In this document: piece by piece, positions 55,167 to 64,000 of the stretch
How the letters are laid out: the number at the start of each line of letters is the position of its first letter
Position numbering within the stretch: the first letter of the stretch is position 1
DNA from: Desulfomonilia bacterium
GTDB taxonomy: Bacteria; Desulfobacterota; Desulfomonilia; UBA1062
Assembly: GCA_036567785.1 (NCBI GenBank)
Contig: DATCTV010000028.1
Span: 116,846 to 180,845 of the forward strand
Direction: 5' to 3'
Length of the DNA: 64,000 nt
Translations under genes and position numbers: made by a program
The notes under the pieces: model-generated
Told to the model about the DNA's origin: nothing
The model's database searches: none
Seen by the model: the letters and a program-made list of their open reading frames with translations, nothing else

Positions 55167-56303
55167 ATGACAGACCGAAAAATCAGAGTAGCTGTAGTTA
55201 TTACCGGTCTGGGTCTGGGGGGTATGGAGACCCGCCAGTTGACTGTTGCAAGATATATTGACAGACAAAGATTCCATCTGGATTTCTACTGCCTTTATGA
55301 TGAGGATAACAGCCTTATCCCGGAATTTGAAAGGCTTGGCATCAGTGTAAAAGTTATAAAGGTATTCGATTTTTCCAGACCATTCCCTTTAAGAATAAAT
55401 TTATTTGCTGTTCTGAAGCTGGCCTGCATGCTGAAAAAGGGCAAATACGACATTGTTCACACACAATTACCCGATGCAAACACGGTGGGTAGAATCGCTG
55501 CAATCCTTGCATGCAGAAGTACAAGGATAGCGACAATATGCAATATTGAGAAAAGGAGCAATCTTCAACAATTCTGGGATAAACTACTGGGGAAGATGAA
55601 CGGAAAGATCATGTGCATAACAGATGCAGTTCTTGAATATGACATGAGTTTTACCAGACTGCCCAGAAACAAGTATGTGAGAATTTATAACGGAATCGAT
55701 ATCGACAGGTTCTCCAGAGAAAGTGTCGGGTTTCCTGAAATTGATATTAAAATCCCTGAAAACTCTTTTGTTATTGGATCCGTGGGAAGGCTTCACGAAC
55801 AGAAGGATTTCAAAACCTTATTGCACGCCTTTAAAATCATAAAGGAAAATATCAAAGATGCTTTCCTGATTATTGTAGGCAGCGGGCCGGAATATGCCGA
55901 TTTAAAGCAATTGAGTGAGACCCTTGAAATATCTGACAGTGTAATGTTCACTGGCGCAAGAAAGGATGTGCCTGAGATAATGTCCTTTTTTGACGTGTTT
56001 GTTTTATCAGCAATTTATGAAGGTTTTGGAAATGTCGTAACAGAGGCCATGAGCATGGAGATTCCGGTTGTTTCAACAAATCTGCCGCCCGTCAGAGAAA
56101 TAATAACCCCCGAAGAAAACGGGGTTTTCGTACAGCCTGGCAACCCGGAAGAGATTGCCCACGCAATCGAGCGGTTATATAAGGATAAGGATTTAAGAAA
56201 AAAACTCGCTTCAGCAGGTCGCAGGACAGTCGTAAACAGGTTCAGCCAGTACATAATGGTAAAAAATATCGAGGCCTTGTATGAAGAGAACTCAAAAATC
56301 TGA
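55167..56303 (+). CDS. GT4-family glycosyltransferase
   Basis: 378 residues. ITGLGLGGMETRQLTVARYI at the N terminus, IGSVGRLHEQKDFKTLLHAF in the hinge, and AIYEGFGNVVTEAMSMEIPVVSTNLPPVREII with the conserved Glu pair at the donor site. Confidence 0.85.
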   Translation: MTDRKIRVAVVITGLGLGGMETRQLTVARYIDRQRFHLDFYCLYDEDNSLIPEFERLGISVKVIKVFDFSRPFPLRINLFAVLKLACMLKKGKYDIVHTQLPDANTVGRIAAILACRSTRIATICNIEKRSNLQQFWDKLLGKMNGKIMCITDAVLEYDMSFTRLPRNKYVRIYNGIDIDRFSRESVGFPEIDIKIPENSFVIGSVGRLHEQKDFKTLLHAFKIIKENIKDAFLIIVGSGPEYADLKQLSETLEISDSVMFTGARKDVPEIMSFFDVFVLSAIYEGFGNVVTEAMSMEIPVVSTNLPPVREIITPEENGVFVQPGNPEEIAHAIERLYKDKDLRKKLASAGRRTVVNRFSQYIMVKNIEALYEENSKI

Positions 56304-56329
56304 CCTTTATAAACGACACAGGGAAAATT

Positions 56330-57442
56330 ATGAATAAAAGACGTCTGATGCTGATTACCCATGACCTTGCCATAGGCGGCCTCCAGCAGGTTGTTGTAAA
56401 CATTTGCAGGACCATTGACAGGGAATATTTTGATGTTTCCGTCCTGTGTCTCAGGGAACTCGGTCCGTTCACACCGGAAATTGAAAAACTGGGTATAAAG
56501 GTTTTCTGTATTCCTCAGAAAAAAACGGGGGTAGATTATTTTTCTTTTCTGAAAGTCGCGAAGATATTAAGACAGCAGCAAATAGAAATCATACATACCC
56601 ACAACACTCAGCCTTTTATTGACGGGGTTATCGGAGGTCTCATTGCCGGAGTGAATACAATGATACACACGGATCACGCCCGGGATTTTCCTGACAAGAA
56701 AAGGTATATGTTCGCCGAGTGGCTAATGTCACATTTCGTCTACAAGGTTGTCGGTGTGTCCGAGCATACTTCTCAAAATCTGATAAGATACGAAAAGATT
56801 TCTCCCGGGAAAATTGTCACAATCTATAACGGCATCGACGGATCGAAGTATGACATTGTTATTGATAAGAAGAAAAAAAGGTCTGAACTGGGAATCCGTG
56901 GTAACGATCCGATCATAGGTCTGGGAGTTCGTCTGACGGATCAGAAAGGGCTGACCTTTCTTTTACAGGCAATGCCCGAACTGATCAAAAGATTCCCCGG
57001 CATAACGCTAATTATCGCGGGAGAGGGCCCGCTGGAAAACGATTTGAAGAAAGAGGCCTCCGCCTTGGGTATAAACGATAATGTAATGTTTATCGGTCCA
57101 CGCCTCGATATGCCCGAACTTTTACAGTTATTTGACCTTTATGTGTTGCCCTCCTTATGGGAAGGTCTGCCAATGGTGCTACTTGAGGCTATGGCTGCAC
57201 GTTGTCCGATTGTGGCAACAGATGTAGGTGGAAATGCCTCCGCCATAACAAACGGAATAAACGGCTCTTTAGTGAAACCAAAAGCCCCAAAGGCCTTATC
57301 CGATGAAATAGCCAGGATATTGTCATCTCCGGATATCCTCGAAAAGTATAGACTGAACGGTGCTGCTACTTTTAAAAACAACTTCGATGCCAGGGTTATG
57401 ACAAACAAATACGAGAAACTGTATAAAAAGGAATTGTTCTAG
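56330..57442 (+). CDS. GT4-family glycosyltransferase
   Basis: 370 residues. THDLAIGGLQQVVVNICRTI, LGVRLTDQKGLTFLLQAMPELI, and SLWEGLPMVLLEAMAARCPIVATDVGGNASAI with the conserved Glu pair. Similar in plan to the gene before it and perhaps a paralogue. Confidence 0.85.
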   Translation: MNKRRLMLITHDLAIGGLQQVVVNICRTIDREYFDVSVLCLRELGPFTPEIEKLGIKVFCIPQKKTGVDYFSFLKVAKILRQQQIEIIHTHNTQPFIDGVIGGLIAGVNTMIHTDHARDFPDKKRYMFAEWLMSHFVYKVVGVSEHTSQNLIRYEKISPGKIVTIYNGIDGSKYDIVIDKKKKRSELGIRGNDPIIGLGVRLTDQKGLTFLLQAMPELIKRFPGITLIIAGEGPLENDLKKEASALGINDNVMFIGPRLDMPELLQLFDLYVLPSLWEGLPMVLLEAMAARCPIVATDVGGNASAITNGINGSLVKPKAPKALSDEIARILSSPDILEKYRLNGAATFKNNFDARVMTNKYEKLYKKELF

Positions 57443-57475
57443 CTTCGAACAGTATCGAATAAGTACAATACTTCA

Positions 57476-58768
57476 ATGGAATCATCAGTACCTGCAAATA
57501 ATAGTCAGTTGAAAGAACCTACCCAGAACGAAAGAGGATTTAAGATCCTTTACTGGATATGGGTTCTAATGCTTTTCCTGCCTGAAAGACTCATTTCGTT
57601 TTACATCCCCCCCTTACAGTTCTTGAGAAGCCTGCCTACTATTCTGCTGGCGCTGGCGCTTGTTGTCTGGTTCACTTCGAATACAGAAAAATATAAATAT
57701 AAATGGTTTGCCTTGTTTCTGGTTTCTTTGCTGATCAGTTCATTATTAGCGGAGAATACCGGGCGTGCCAGAGTTGTGCTCCGGCTTGTCCTGGAATACT
57801 ATATATTGGCTCTTATCACCTTTAGTTTCATAAGCAACAAATATCGAACCGATAAACTTATGTTCCTTTTCATGCTCCAGTTTCTTTATCTTGGCATCTG
57901 GGGCATAATTGGCGGAGGGTTGGTCAAATGGGACTATATCCTTAATGAGGAAGATGCATATGGCCCTCTTATGGGGATAGGGGTAGCTTACTGCTATTAC
58001 TATTTTTCGGTTCAAAAAAAGTCGATGGCCAAAACACTTGCACTTATTGCACTCTGCACCTGCATTGTCGGTGTTGTAATCTCTTTCGCAAGGGGGGCAT
58101 TTTTAGTATTGGTCGCAACCTTGATTTATCTGCTGGTAAAATCAGGAAATTTTGTGAAAGGCATCCTTTTTATCGGGATAGCCTGCGTCATTATCATAGT
58201 TGCCACCTCAATAATATTTCCAGACAATGCCTTCTGGAAAGAAATGCAGACTTCAGCCGAAGGGACATCGTCCGGTACCGGCAGGGACAGAAAAGTTTTA
58301 TGGTCAATCGCATGGGAAGAGTATAAGGATAATATTATCATTGGAGTTGGTCCGCTAAATTTTGGAGTTGCCGCAGCCCACTATCTTAATAGGGTAAAGG
58401 ACACTGGCAATTACAGGCCTGATACTATCTGGGGCAGAGCACTTCACAATGCCTATTTTCAAATTTTATGTGAACTCGGAACCTTTGGAATCATCATATT
58501 CATTATGATTTTGTATGATTTTTTCAAAACCAACAAGGCAACAATACGATATACTCCGACAAGTTGTGACAGTGAGCTTGATAACCTGACCCTCAAACAA
58601 ACAAAACATCTGGTGACGGGAATAAAAGTTGCCATGATAGCATTCCTTCTTAATGCATTCTTCTATGACATAATTTACTACAGCTGGTTCTGGATATTGC
58701 TCATCTTAAACAGAATGCTTTATATAAATATTTTTCAGGAAAAATTATTTTTTAACCCTTCTCCTTAA
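57476..58768 (+). CDS. O-antigen ligase/Wzy-type polymerase
   Basis: 430 residues and about ten to twelve membrane helices. A large periplasmic loop carries GRDRKVLWSIAWEEYKDNIIIGVGPLNFG and GRALHNAYFQILCELGTFGIIIF, the Wzy_C/ligase pattern with its conserved LHN histidine. It would polymerise or transfer repeat units in the periplasm. It ends directly at the start of the next gene. Confidence 0.85.
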   Translation: MESSVPANNSQLKEPTQNERGFKILYWIWVLMLFLPERLISFYIPPLQFLRSLPTILLALALVVWFTSNTEKYKYKWFALFLVSLLISSLLAENTGRARVVLRLVLEYYILALITFSFISNKYRTDKLMFLFMLQFLYLGIWGIIGGGLVKWDYILNEEDAYGPLMGIGVAYCYYYFSVQKKSMAKTLALIALCTCIVGVVISFARGAFLVLVATLIYLLVKSGNFVKGILFIGIACVIIIVATSIIFPDNAFWKEMQTSAEGTSSGTGRDRKVLWSIAWEEYKDNIIIGVGPLNFGVAAAHYLNRVKDTGNYRPDTIWGRALHNAYFQILCELGTFGIIIFIMILYDFFKTNKATIRYTPTSCDSELDNLTLKQTKHLVTGIKVAMIAFLLNAFFYDIIYYSWFWILLILNRMLYINIFQEKLFFNPSP

Positions 58769-59851
58769 ATGAATAACAATCGTGATACATTCATAGATTT
58801 CCTGAGAGGCCTTGCAATTTTTGACATGATGCTGGTGCACTATGCTGGCTATTTCCCTGAAACGGTTTCAAAGTTCATCACGTACCATGATGTCGCCATG
58901 GAAGGATTTCTGCTGCTGTCAGGCGTTATTGCAGGAATGCATTATCTGCCTCTGTTCAAAGCCAGCTGTTCTTCAACCGTAAGGACAATCTATATAAGAA
59001 CGCTTAAGCTGTGCCTGATTCAATACATAATGATAGTAACCGTCAGCTTGCCGGAATTTATATTGAGAAGCGGAAGTTGTACAGGGATCGGCAGATTCCT
59101 CGTCGATTCATTTACATTCTCCAACCAGATAGGACTGATTCACATCCTTCCCACATTCATCCCGCTTTTTATTCTGACACCTTTATTCCTCTATCTCCTT
59201 TCACATAATCTCGATTATATATTACTACTGGGTAGCGCCATTTTCTTCCTGATCGCTCAAAGGAATCCCTATCTGTTCAATTACGGCGATAAAACCATTT
59301 TCCCCGTGGTGCTATGGCAGATATATTTTGTGGCAGGATGCTGTCTCGGAAAAACTGCGCTCAGAAACGGGTCGAGCATGCCAAGGCATAAAAGAGCCCT
59401 GTTTATTGTGTCTCTGATTACCCTTGCAGCAGTATTTCTCTTCAGACACAGCACTTCTATCTGTCCAATGATAGCAACATTCATGAACAGGTATTCTATA
59501 TCGATACAAAGATTCCCCTTGAACATTTACGGCTTTATCTGGGGTTCACTGCTCTGGTTGTTTCTCTATGCAGCAGGCGCCCGATTTTGGTCTGTAATCA
59601 GAAGTACCAGGATTGTCGATTTGACTGCTTTGTTCGGAAGAAACAGCCTGATGACTTTTGTCCTTCATGTGTATTTTGCCAAAGCCATTTCATTTACACA
59701 TATCCTCTTCGGATCGTACATGCTCGTAAATTATTCAGGAATGATATTGAATATCGGATTGACCTATTATCTTTTATTGAAAAATGAACATGCCCGAATG
59801 AACAATCGGCATGGATTGTTTTTCCGGACAACGAGGTGGTTGTTTGCATGA
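58769..59851 (+). CDS. membrane acyltransferase (OpgC/acyltransferase-3-like)
   Basis: 360 residues with about ten membrane helices. The start NNNRDTFIDFLRGLAIFDMMLVHYAGYF carries the DxLRG...H pattern of OpgC/Acyl_transf_3 proteins, which add succinyl or acetyl groups to periplasmic glycans. The ATG follows the stop of the polymerase gene without a gap. Confidence 0.78.
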   Translation: MNNNRDTFIDFLRGLAIFDMMLVHYAGYFPETVSKFITYHDVAMEGFLLLSGVIAGMHYLPLFKASCSSTVRTIYIRTLKLCLIQYIMIVTVSLPEFILRSGSCTGIGRFLVDSFTFSNQIGLIHILPTFIPLFILTPLFLYLLSHNLDYILLLGSAIFFLIAQRNPYLFNYGDKTIFPVVLWQIYFVAGCCLGKTALRNGSSMPRHKRALFIVSLITLAAVFLFRHSTSICPMIATFMNRYSISIQRFPLNIYGFIWGSLLWLFLYAAGARFWSVIRSTRIVDLTALFGRNSLMTFVLHVYFAKAISFTHILFGSYMLVNYSGMILNIGLTYYLLLKNEHARMNNRHGLFFRTTRWLFA

Positions 59852-60861
59852 AATGGACCATACCCATCAGGAGCGCTTACACCGGCATTCTGTATTATAC
59901 CGGTATCCTGAATGGCAGACAAAGCGTTATTCTGTGCTATCATCGAGTCCTGCCGGCTGGAAGTGATGAGTTGAAATTCATTCAACCCGGCATGTTTGTA
60001 ACAACCGAAACATTCGAAAAGCACATGCAGTATATCAAAAAGAACTACAAGATAATTCCGCTCGAACAATTAATGGAGAATCCCAGGGTTGAAAACACCT
60101 GCATCATCACCTTCGACGACGGTTGGTATGATAACTATAAATATGCATTCCCTATTTTAAAAAAGTATTCCATTCCTGCTACCATATTTCTTGCCACAAA
60201 TCTCATCGGCACAAACACATGGGCCTGGCCTGACAGAATATCATATTATATTAATTCTGCCCCGATGGAACATGTTGAAGACATAATTAACATGATTCAT
60301 TCTCAAGTTCAGATAATGCCGGATAGATATATTAAAGGTTTATCTTCACGAGGAAACAGGTCTGCTCTTGCCGATGAGCTAATCGGTTATTTGAAAATGA
60401 TGACCGAGGGTGAAAGAATTTCATTGATGGCTTTAATAGACAACCTCATGAAAGAATTGCTGACCGATCTTAACAGGCAAAGACCCTGGATGACATGGCC
60501 GGAAATCATAGAGATGTCCTTAGGCAATGTTTCTTTCGGAGCCCATTCGCATAACCATGTCATACTTACGCAGACAAATATTATGGATGCCACCAGAGAA
60601 ATTACAGATTCAAGAAACACTCTTGAGGACAAACTCGGAAAACCTGTCGCCACGTTCAGCTATCCCAATGGTAACTATAATAATGAATTGATGCAAATTA
60701 TCGATAATCTCGGATTCAAACTGGCAGTGACTACAAAGCCCGGCATGCTTGATGAATCAGAAAATTTACTAGCACTGAGAAGGATCCTGATACACAATGA
60801 CATGACAAACAGCAAACACATGTTTGTATACCGGATTACAAAAAAGTACTTTAATCAGTAA
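59848..60861 (+). CDS. NodB-type polysaccharide deacetylase
   Basis: 337 residues from ATG 59848, which overlaps the previous stop as ATGA (a GTG at 59836 is upstream). NodB motifs: VILCYHRV, metal-binding TFDDGWYDN, FGAHSHNHVILT (H-x3-H type) and FSYPNGNYN. It removes N- or O-acetyl groups from a polysaccharide. Such deacetylases accompany exosortase/EPS loci. No clear signal peptide is visible. Confidence 0.87.
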   Translation: MKWTIPIRSAYTGILYYTGILNGRQSVILCYHRVLPAGSDELKFIQPGMFVTTETFEKHMQYIKKNYKIIPLEQLMENPRVENTCIITFDDGWYDNYKYAFPILKKYSIPATIFLATNLIGTNTWAWPDRISYYINSAPMEHVEDIINMIHSQVQIMPDRYIKGLSSRGNRSALADELIGYLKMMTEGERISLMALIDNLMKELLTDLNRQRPWMTWPEIIEMSLGNVSFGAHSHNHVILTQTNIMDATREITDSRNTLEDKLGKPVATFSYPNGNYNNELMQIIDNLGFKLAVTTKPGMLDESENLLALRRILIHNDMTNSKHMFVYRITKKYFNQ

Positions 60862-60923
60862 GGCTTACAGATCATAATTTGTGTTTATTCGTAAATTTAA
60901 TATATTATAATAAGATCAATTGA

Positions 60924-60939
60924 TGGCATGGTAATTGCT
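60924..60939 (+). promoter_or_regulatory. sigma-54 (RpoN) promoter
   Basis: TGGCATGGTAATTGCT matches the -24/-12 consensus TGGCACGN4TTGCW with one mismatch, and GG and GC are separated by exactly 10 nt. The predicted start, near 60951, leaves a 30-nt leader containing AAGGAG before the ATG at 60982. Confidence 0.75.
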
Positions 60940-60981
60940 GGTGTTGGATATATGATAAAATCATCAACAAAGGAGTTCCAG

Positions 60982-62283
60982 ATGAATCAGAAAATCATTC
61001 TAAAAGCAATGCAGGTTGCCATTATTATTACCGCGGTTTCGGCTACACTCGCAGGCAATTTGTGGGCTAAGGAACTTTTCGTTTCTACTACCGGGAGCGA
61101 TTCTGTTTCTTATGCAAACAATAATATTTCAAATCCATGGCTTACCCCTCAATATGCATGGAGTTCGGCCAAGGCCGGTGACACCGTTAATTTCCGCGGC
61201 GGAACATATAACATTACGTCTCTGATAAATACCAACAGCACAGGCAACAGTGGAACAAGCTCGGCATGGATTACCTTCCAGTCATATCCGGGAGAATATG
61301 CCACCATCAGAGCAACAGCCTCAATGGATGTGATGCTCCAGATCGCAAAAAACTATTATCGAGTTAAAAATATAGCCTTTGACTGCAACGCCTTAGCTGC
61401 CCGTGGAATAGGAATCGGGTGGTATGACAGCAATAACGCCGTAACAGGATTTGAAGCTGATGGAGTTGCCGTCTTCAACTGGCGCACCGGTGATAATGCT
61501 TGTGCTTTTTATGTTGGATCTTCGTCTGCGGCGGTCAGGGCGACTGATGTAACGATCAAGAATTGCGCCATTACGGGAGCGTCCAACGCTTCGGGATTGA
61601 ACCAGAATTATTCTGGGATAATGGTTTTCGGGGCGGATGATTTTCATCTGGAGAACAATGAAATAACACAGGTGAGACACGGAATATATCTCAAGCATTC
61701 TTCCATTAATTATTACAATCATGGAGACACCGTTAAGAACAATTATATTCATGCCATGCACCCGAGTGGAGGAAACGGACATGCGTCTATCAACTTGAAT
61801 ACCAACTATACGACTATTCAGAATAATATCCTGGAGACTTATATAGACCTTGGAGAAGACGCACAAACCGGAGGTTCGGTCAATGGTAATTACTGTACCA
61901 TTGTTAACAACACGTGTCTGAGCGGTATAACATTAAAGAATGACGGCGGAAGTTCAAACAATACTATCAGAAATAATATTTTTACATACAGGACTATTGA
62001 GGGAGGAACCGGAAACACATGGGATTACAACATGTATTCCAGTGGTTCGGCAATCGGATTGCATGACCTGGGTAATAAATCACCAGTCTATACAGGAGGA
62101 TCTTCCCCGTCCACTATATCCGGTTTCGCCCTGGCAAGCGGCAGTCCCGGCAAAAATGCAGCAAGCGACGGGAAGGATATCGGGGCCGATATTACCAAGG
62201 TCGGCATAAACTCATCACAAGCATCTCAAAGTGATACAACAGCTCCAGCCAAGCCCGGAGGGGTTTCAGTAAAATTAAAATAA
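60982..62283 (+). CDS. secreted right-handed parallel beta-helix protein
   Basis: 433 residues from ATG 60982 (AAGGAG 6 nt upstream; an ATG-like start at 60928 lies over the sigma-54 promoter). Signal peptide up to ...AGNLWA. Then FVSTTGSDSVSYANNNISNPWLTPQYAWSSAKAGDTVNFRGGTYN, the entry motif of pectate-lyase-like/PbH1 proteins, followed by many N-rich turns (VKNNYIHAM, IQNNILETY, IVNNTCLSG, IRNNIFTYR). It may be a polysaccharide lyase or epimerase, or a surface binding protein; no catalytic residues can be pinned down. It is the only gene here with a clear sigma-54 promoter, and a terminator follows. Confidence 0.78.
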   Translation: MNQKIILKAMQVAIIITAVSATLAGNLWAKELFVSTTGSDSVSYANNNISNPWLTPQYAWSSAKAGDTVNFRGGTYNITSLINTNSTGNSGTSSAWITFQSYPGEYATIRATASMDVMLQIAKNYYRVKNIAFDCNALAARGIGIGWYDSNNAVTGFEADGVAVFNWRTGDNACAFYVGSSSAAVRATDVTIKNCAITGASNASGLNQNYSGIMVFGADDFHLENNEITQVRHGIYLKHSSINYYNHGDTVKNNYIHAMHPSGGNGHASINLNTNYTTIQNNILETYIDLGEDAQTGGSVNGNYCTIVNNTCLSGITLKNDGGSSNNTIRNNIFTYRTIEGGTGNTWDYNMYSSGSAIGLHDLGNKSPVYTGGSSPSTISGFALASGSPGKNAASDGKDIGADITKVGINSSQASQSDTTAPAKPGGVSVKLK

Positions 62284-62297
62284 CACAATATTTTATC

Positions 62298-62324
62298 TGC
62301 CCCCCTCATCATGAGCGGGGGGCA
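62298..62324 (+). terminator. hairpin terminator after the beta-helix gene
   Basis: TGCCCCCC and GGGGGGCA pair around TCATCATGAGC, which can extend the stem. A short pyrimidine-rich TTCTTAC follows rather than a perfect T-run. It ends the sigma-54 transcript. Confidence 0.65.
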
Positions 62325-62402
62325 TTCTTACATTTCAAATTGTTGAATACCTTTTGATTACATTTCAAGACCTTTCTTCAATATTCCTGATAAGGAGCCA
62401 TT

Positions 62403-63317
62403 ATGAATAGAATCAGCTTCATTATCCCGATGAAGAATGCCGGTAAATATATCAGCAGGTGTCTTGATGCTATACTCGTCGAAATGATTCCAGGGGATGA
62501 AATCATAGTCGTTGATAATGGCTCCACAGATGATTCGGTATCAATTGTCGGTCAGGTGAAGAATATTACATTGCTCATTTGTCCTGAAGGCACCATCGGA
62601 TATCTAAGAAATTACGGGGCAAAACATTCTCATGGCGACATCCTTGCATTTATCGATGCCGATTGCGTCATCTCACCGGGCTGGAGGGCGAAGGTAATAA
62701 AAAATCTTGAATCTGAAGGAATTGCTGCCGTTGGAGCAAGGTATGAAATCCCTGAAAATGCAGTCTGGATTGAAAAAGCATGGTTTTCACAAAAGACGAA
62801 GAAGGCTTCCCCTGCCAGATATATAAATTCAGGAAACTTCGCCATTAAAAAAGAGGCATTTTCACATGTGGGCGGTTTTGATGAAAATCTCATTACAGGT
62901 GAAGATGCTGAACTGGGCTGGCGGCTCAATGGCAAAGGATTTATCATCATTGAGGACCCCGGAGTAGAATGCATCCATTTGGGCAATCCGAAAACATTGA
63001 TGGATTTCTACAGAAAGCAGAAATGGCATGCACTGGGTATGATGGGCACTTTTAAACATTCATTCCTGGATAAGCCTTTATTGATGACCATTGTATTTCT
63101 TGCAAGTGTAACAGCTTTTTTAATAACGCTTCCATATCTTTTAAAAAGAAAAAGGGGCCTTTCAGGTTTGCTTGTCTTCTGCGGCTGGGTTCCTTTCATT
63201 ACTGCAGGGTACCGTTCATATCAGTATCGTAACATGAAGTATTTTTTTCATCTGATACTGCTTTATTTCATATATTTTACAGCACGTTCCAAGGCGCTGA
63301 TAGAAATAATAAAATGA
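62403..63317 (+). CDS. GT2-family glycosyltransferase with C-terminal membrane segments
   Basis: 304 residues. GT-A motifs: FIIPMKNAGKYISRCLDAIL, VVDNGSTDDSV, AFIDADCVISPGWR (DxD), NSGNFAIKKEAFSHVGGFDENLITGEDAELGWRL. Two membrane helices lie near residues 222-245 and 275-295. The ribosome site AAGGAG precedes the ATG. Its position beyond the terminator makes it a separate unit. Confidence 0.85.
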   Translation: MNRISFIIPMKNAGKYISRCLDAILVEMIPGDEIIVVDNGSTDDSVSIVGQVKNITLLICPEGTIGYLRNYGAKHSHGDILAFIDADCVISPGWRAKVIKNLESEGIAAVGARYEIPENAVWIEKAWFSQKTKKASPARYINSGNFAIKKEAFSHVGGFDENLITGEDAELGWRLNGKGFIIIEDPGVECIHLGNPKTLMDFYRKQKWHALGMMGTFKHSFLDKPLLMTIVFLASVTAFLITLPYLLKRKRGLSGLLVFCGWVPFITAGYRSYQYRNMKYFFHLILLYFIYFTARSKALIEIIK

Positions 63318-63403
63318 GCTTTACATGAAGATATGCTCTTTTTCCAATGCCTTGCGAGGCAAAGACTCTAATCTTACCAGATATCAGTAAGAGAAAATAA
63401 ATA

Positions 63404-63886
63404 ATGACAACAAGACTCGAACATAAAATTGAGAACAACCCGTCAGCTGATTTCCCATCAAAGATTGTCAGGGTCTGTATCACCTCAAGAGATGCCTCTT
63501 ATCCAGTTGTAATACCAATTAATGAAGTTTTCAGGATAAATGAAATCTTCCATGAGCACACATATTCCATCATGCAGCTGAACAGCCGGAATAAACCCTC
63601 AAAAATTATCGATGTCGGGGCAAATATCGGTTTGTTCGCCATATACATGAAATGTCTAAATCCAGAGAATGTCATCCATTGCTTTGAACCTTCTCCAAGC
63701 ACATTCAGCCTGCTTGAGGAAAATGTGGGCAGTATAAAAGGCATCAACATCTATCCTTATGGCCTGTTTAATTCCGAATGTGTTGCCACGATGTATCTGA
63801 ACAATGAAAACACGGGAGAAAACTCAATAAAGTCGGGTTCAACCAGGGCTTCAAATTTTAACCCACATTTTGCGTTAGCCATATGA
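63404..63886 (+). CDS. FkbM-family methyltransferase, 3'-truncated
   Basis: 160 residues, while the family usually exceeds 220. SAM-binding motif I IIDVGANIGLFAIYM, then VIHCFEPSPSTFSLLEENV and an ENSIKSG segment typical of FkbM. After about residue 145 the sequence (SNFNPHFALAI) stops looking like the family, and the DNA changes into what appears to be insertion-sequence sequence. Full-length relatives O-methylate sugars or lipids. Probably an inactivated gene. Confidence 0.7.
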   Translation: MTTRLEHKIENNPSADFPSKIVRVCITSRDASYPVVIPINEVFRINEIFHEHTYSIMQLNSRNKPSKIIDVGANIGLFAIYMKCLNPENVIHCFEPSPSTFSLLEENVGSIKGINIYPYGLFNSECVATMYLNNENTGENSIKSGSTRASNFNPHFALAI

Positions 63887-64000
63887 TTTAATCTGAAGCA
63901 GTTGACGTAAGATAGGATAAGTGCTCCTATTTTTGTTGCTTGAAGACAAAAAGGGAGGAGCACTTAAAAGTGAAGCTAAATGATAGTAGGAAAAGGCAGT
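63860..64000 (+). mobile_element. probable insertion sequence, left end (runs off the right edge)
   Basis: The FkbM reading frame breaks here and is followed by a long hairpin: AAGTGCTCCT (63919-63928) pairs perfectly with AGGAGCACTT (63956-63965), extended inside by ATTTTTGT/ACAAAAAG. Then GGAGGAG precedes a possible GTG start at 63970 (VKLNDSRKRQ...), which continues past the edge and may be a transposase. Family and exact left boundary are undetermined. Confidence 0.4.

Overview
The window looks like the chromosome of a Gram-negative anaerobe of the deltaproteobacterial (Desulfobacterota) type. This is inferred from GH57 alpha-glucan enzymes, a xerC-hslV-hslU run, FadL- and lipoprotein-type envelope proteins, an exosortase/EpsI exopolysaccharide cluster and a full branched-chain amino-acid ABC transporter. 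The species cannot be named from the sequence alone.

Layout. (1) 1-5515, minus strand: elongator tRNA-Met, two GH57 alpha-glucan enzymes, a GalT-like protein lacking its nucleophilic histidine, and the start of rsmE. (2) 5644-12689: a type I-E CRISPR array of 116 nearly invariant 29-nt repeats and 115 spacers, transcribed on the minus strand from a leader at 12690-12814. (3) 12815-23249, minus strand: a complete type I-E cas operon with three additions. A DEDDh (DnaQ-type) exonuclease overlaps cas3 at its head, a Bro-N phage-antirepressor-like gene sits between cas6e and cas1, and an unrecognised 140-residue protein lies between cas2 and the leader. (4) 23490-28540: xerC, hslV, hslU, a YhaM-type exoribonuclease, a decayed IS3-type element and radC. 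(5) 28665-36427: envelope and lipid-related genes, namely a lipoprotein with two alpha/beta-hydrolase domains, a FadL-type porin behind a perfect FNR-type box, and two secreted lipocalin-like (AttH/tocopherol-cyclase-like) proteins. (6) 36499-43282: initiator tRNA, patatin-like protein, PfkB kinase and livKHMGF. (7) 43291-63886: VanZ-like protein, then an exopolysaccharide cluster with FemAB-like protein, DegT aminotransferase, GT2, exosortase, EpsI, three hexapeptide acyltransferases, four GT4 enzymes, Wzx flippase, Wzy/ligase-type polymerase, membrane acyltransferase, polysaccharide deacetylase, a sigma-54-promoted beta-helix protein, another GT2 and a truncated FkbM methyltransferase that runs into what looks like an insertion sequence at the right edge.

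How the parts work together. In the CRISPR locus, Cas1-Cas2 and the co-transcribed exonuclease are placed to carry out acquisition. Cas6e processes the transcript, Cascade (Cse1, Cse2, Cas7e, Cas5e, Cas6e) finds targets and Cas3 destroys them. The array records repeated sampling of the same invaders: duplicate spacers, an opposite-strand overlapping pair, and a switch to AT-rich targets in the nine newest spacers. In the polysaccharide cluster, repeat units are built by the glycosyltransferases, modified by the acyltransferases, moved by Wzx and polymerised by the Wzy-like protein. The exosortase/EpsI pair links the locus to protein sorting.

The strongest candidate for an undescribed arrangement is the exonuclease-cas3-...-cas6e-BroN-cas1-cas2-unknown operon.
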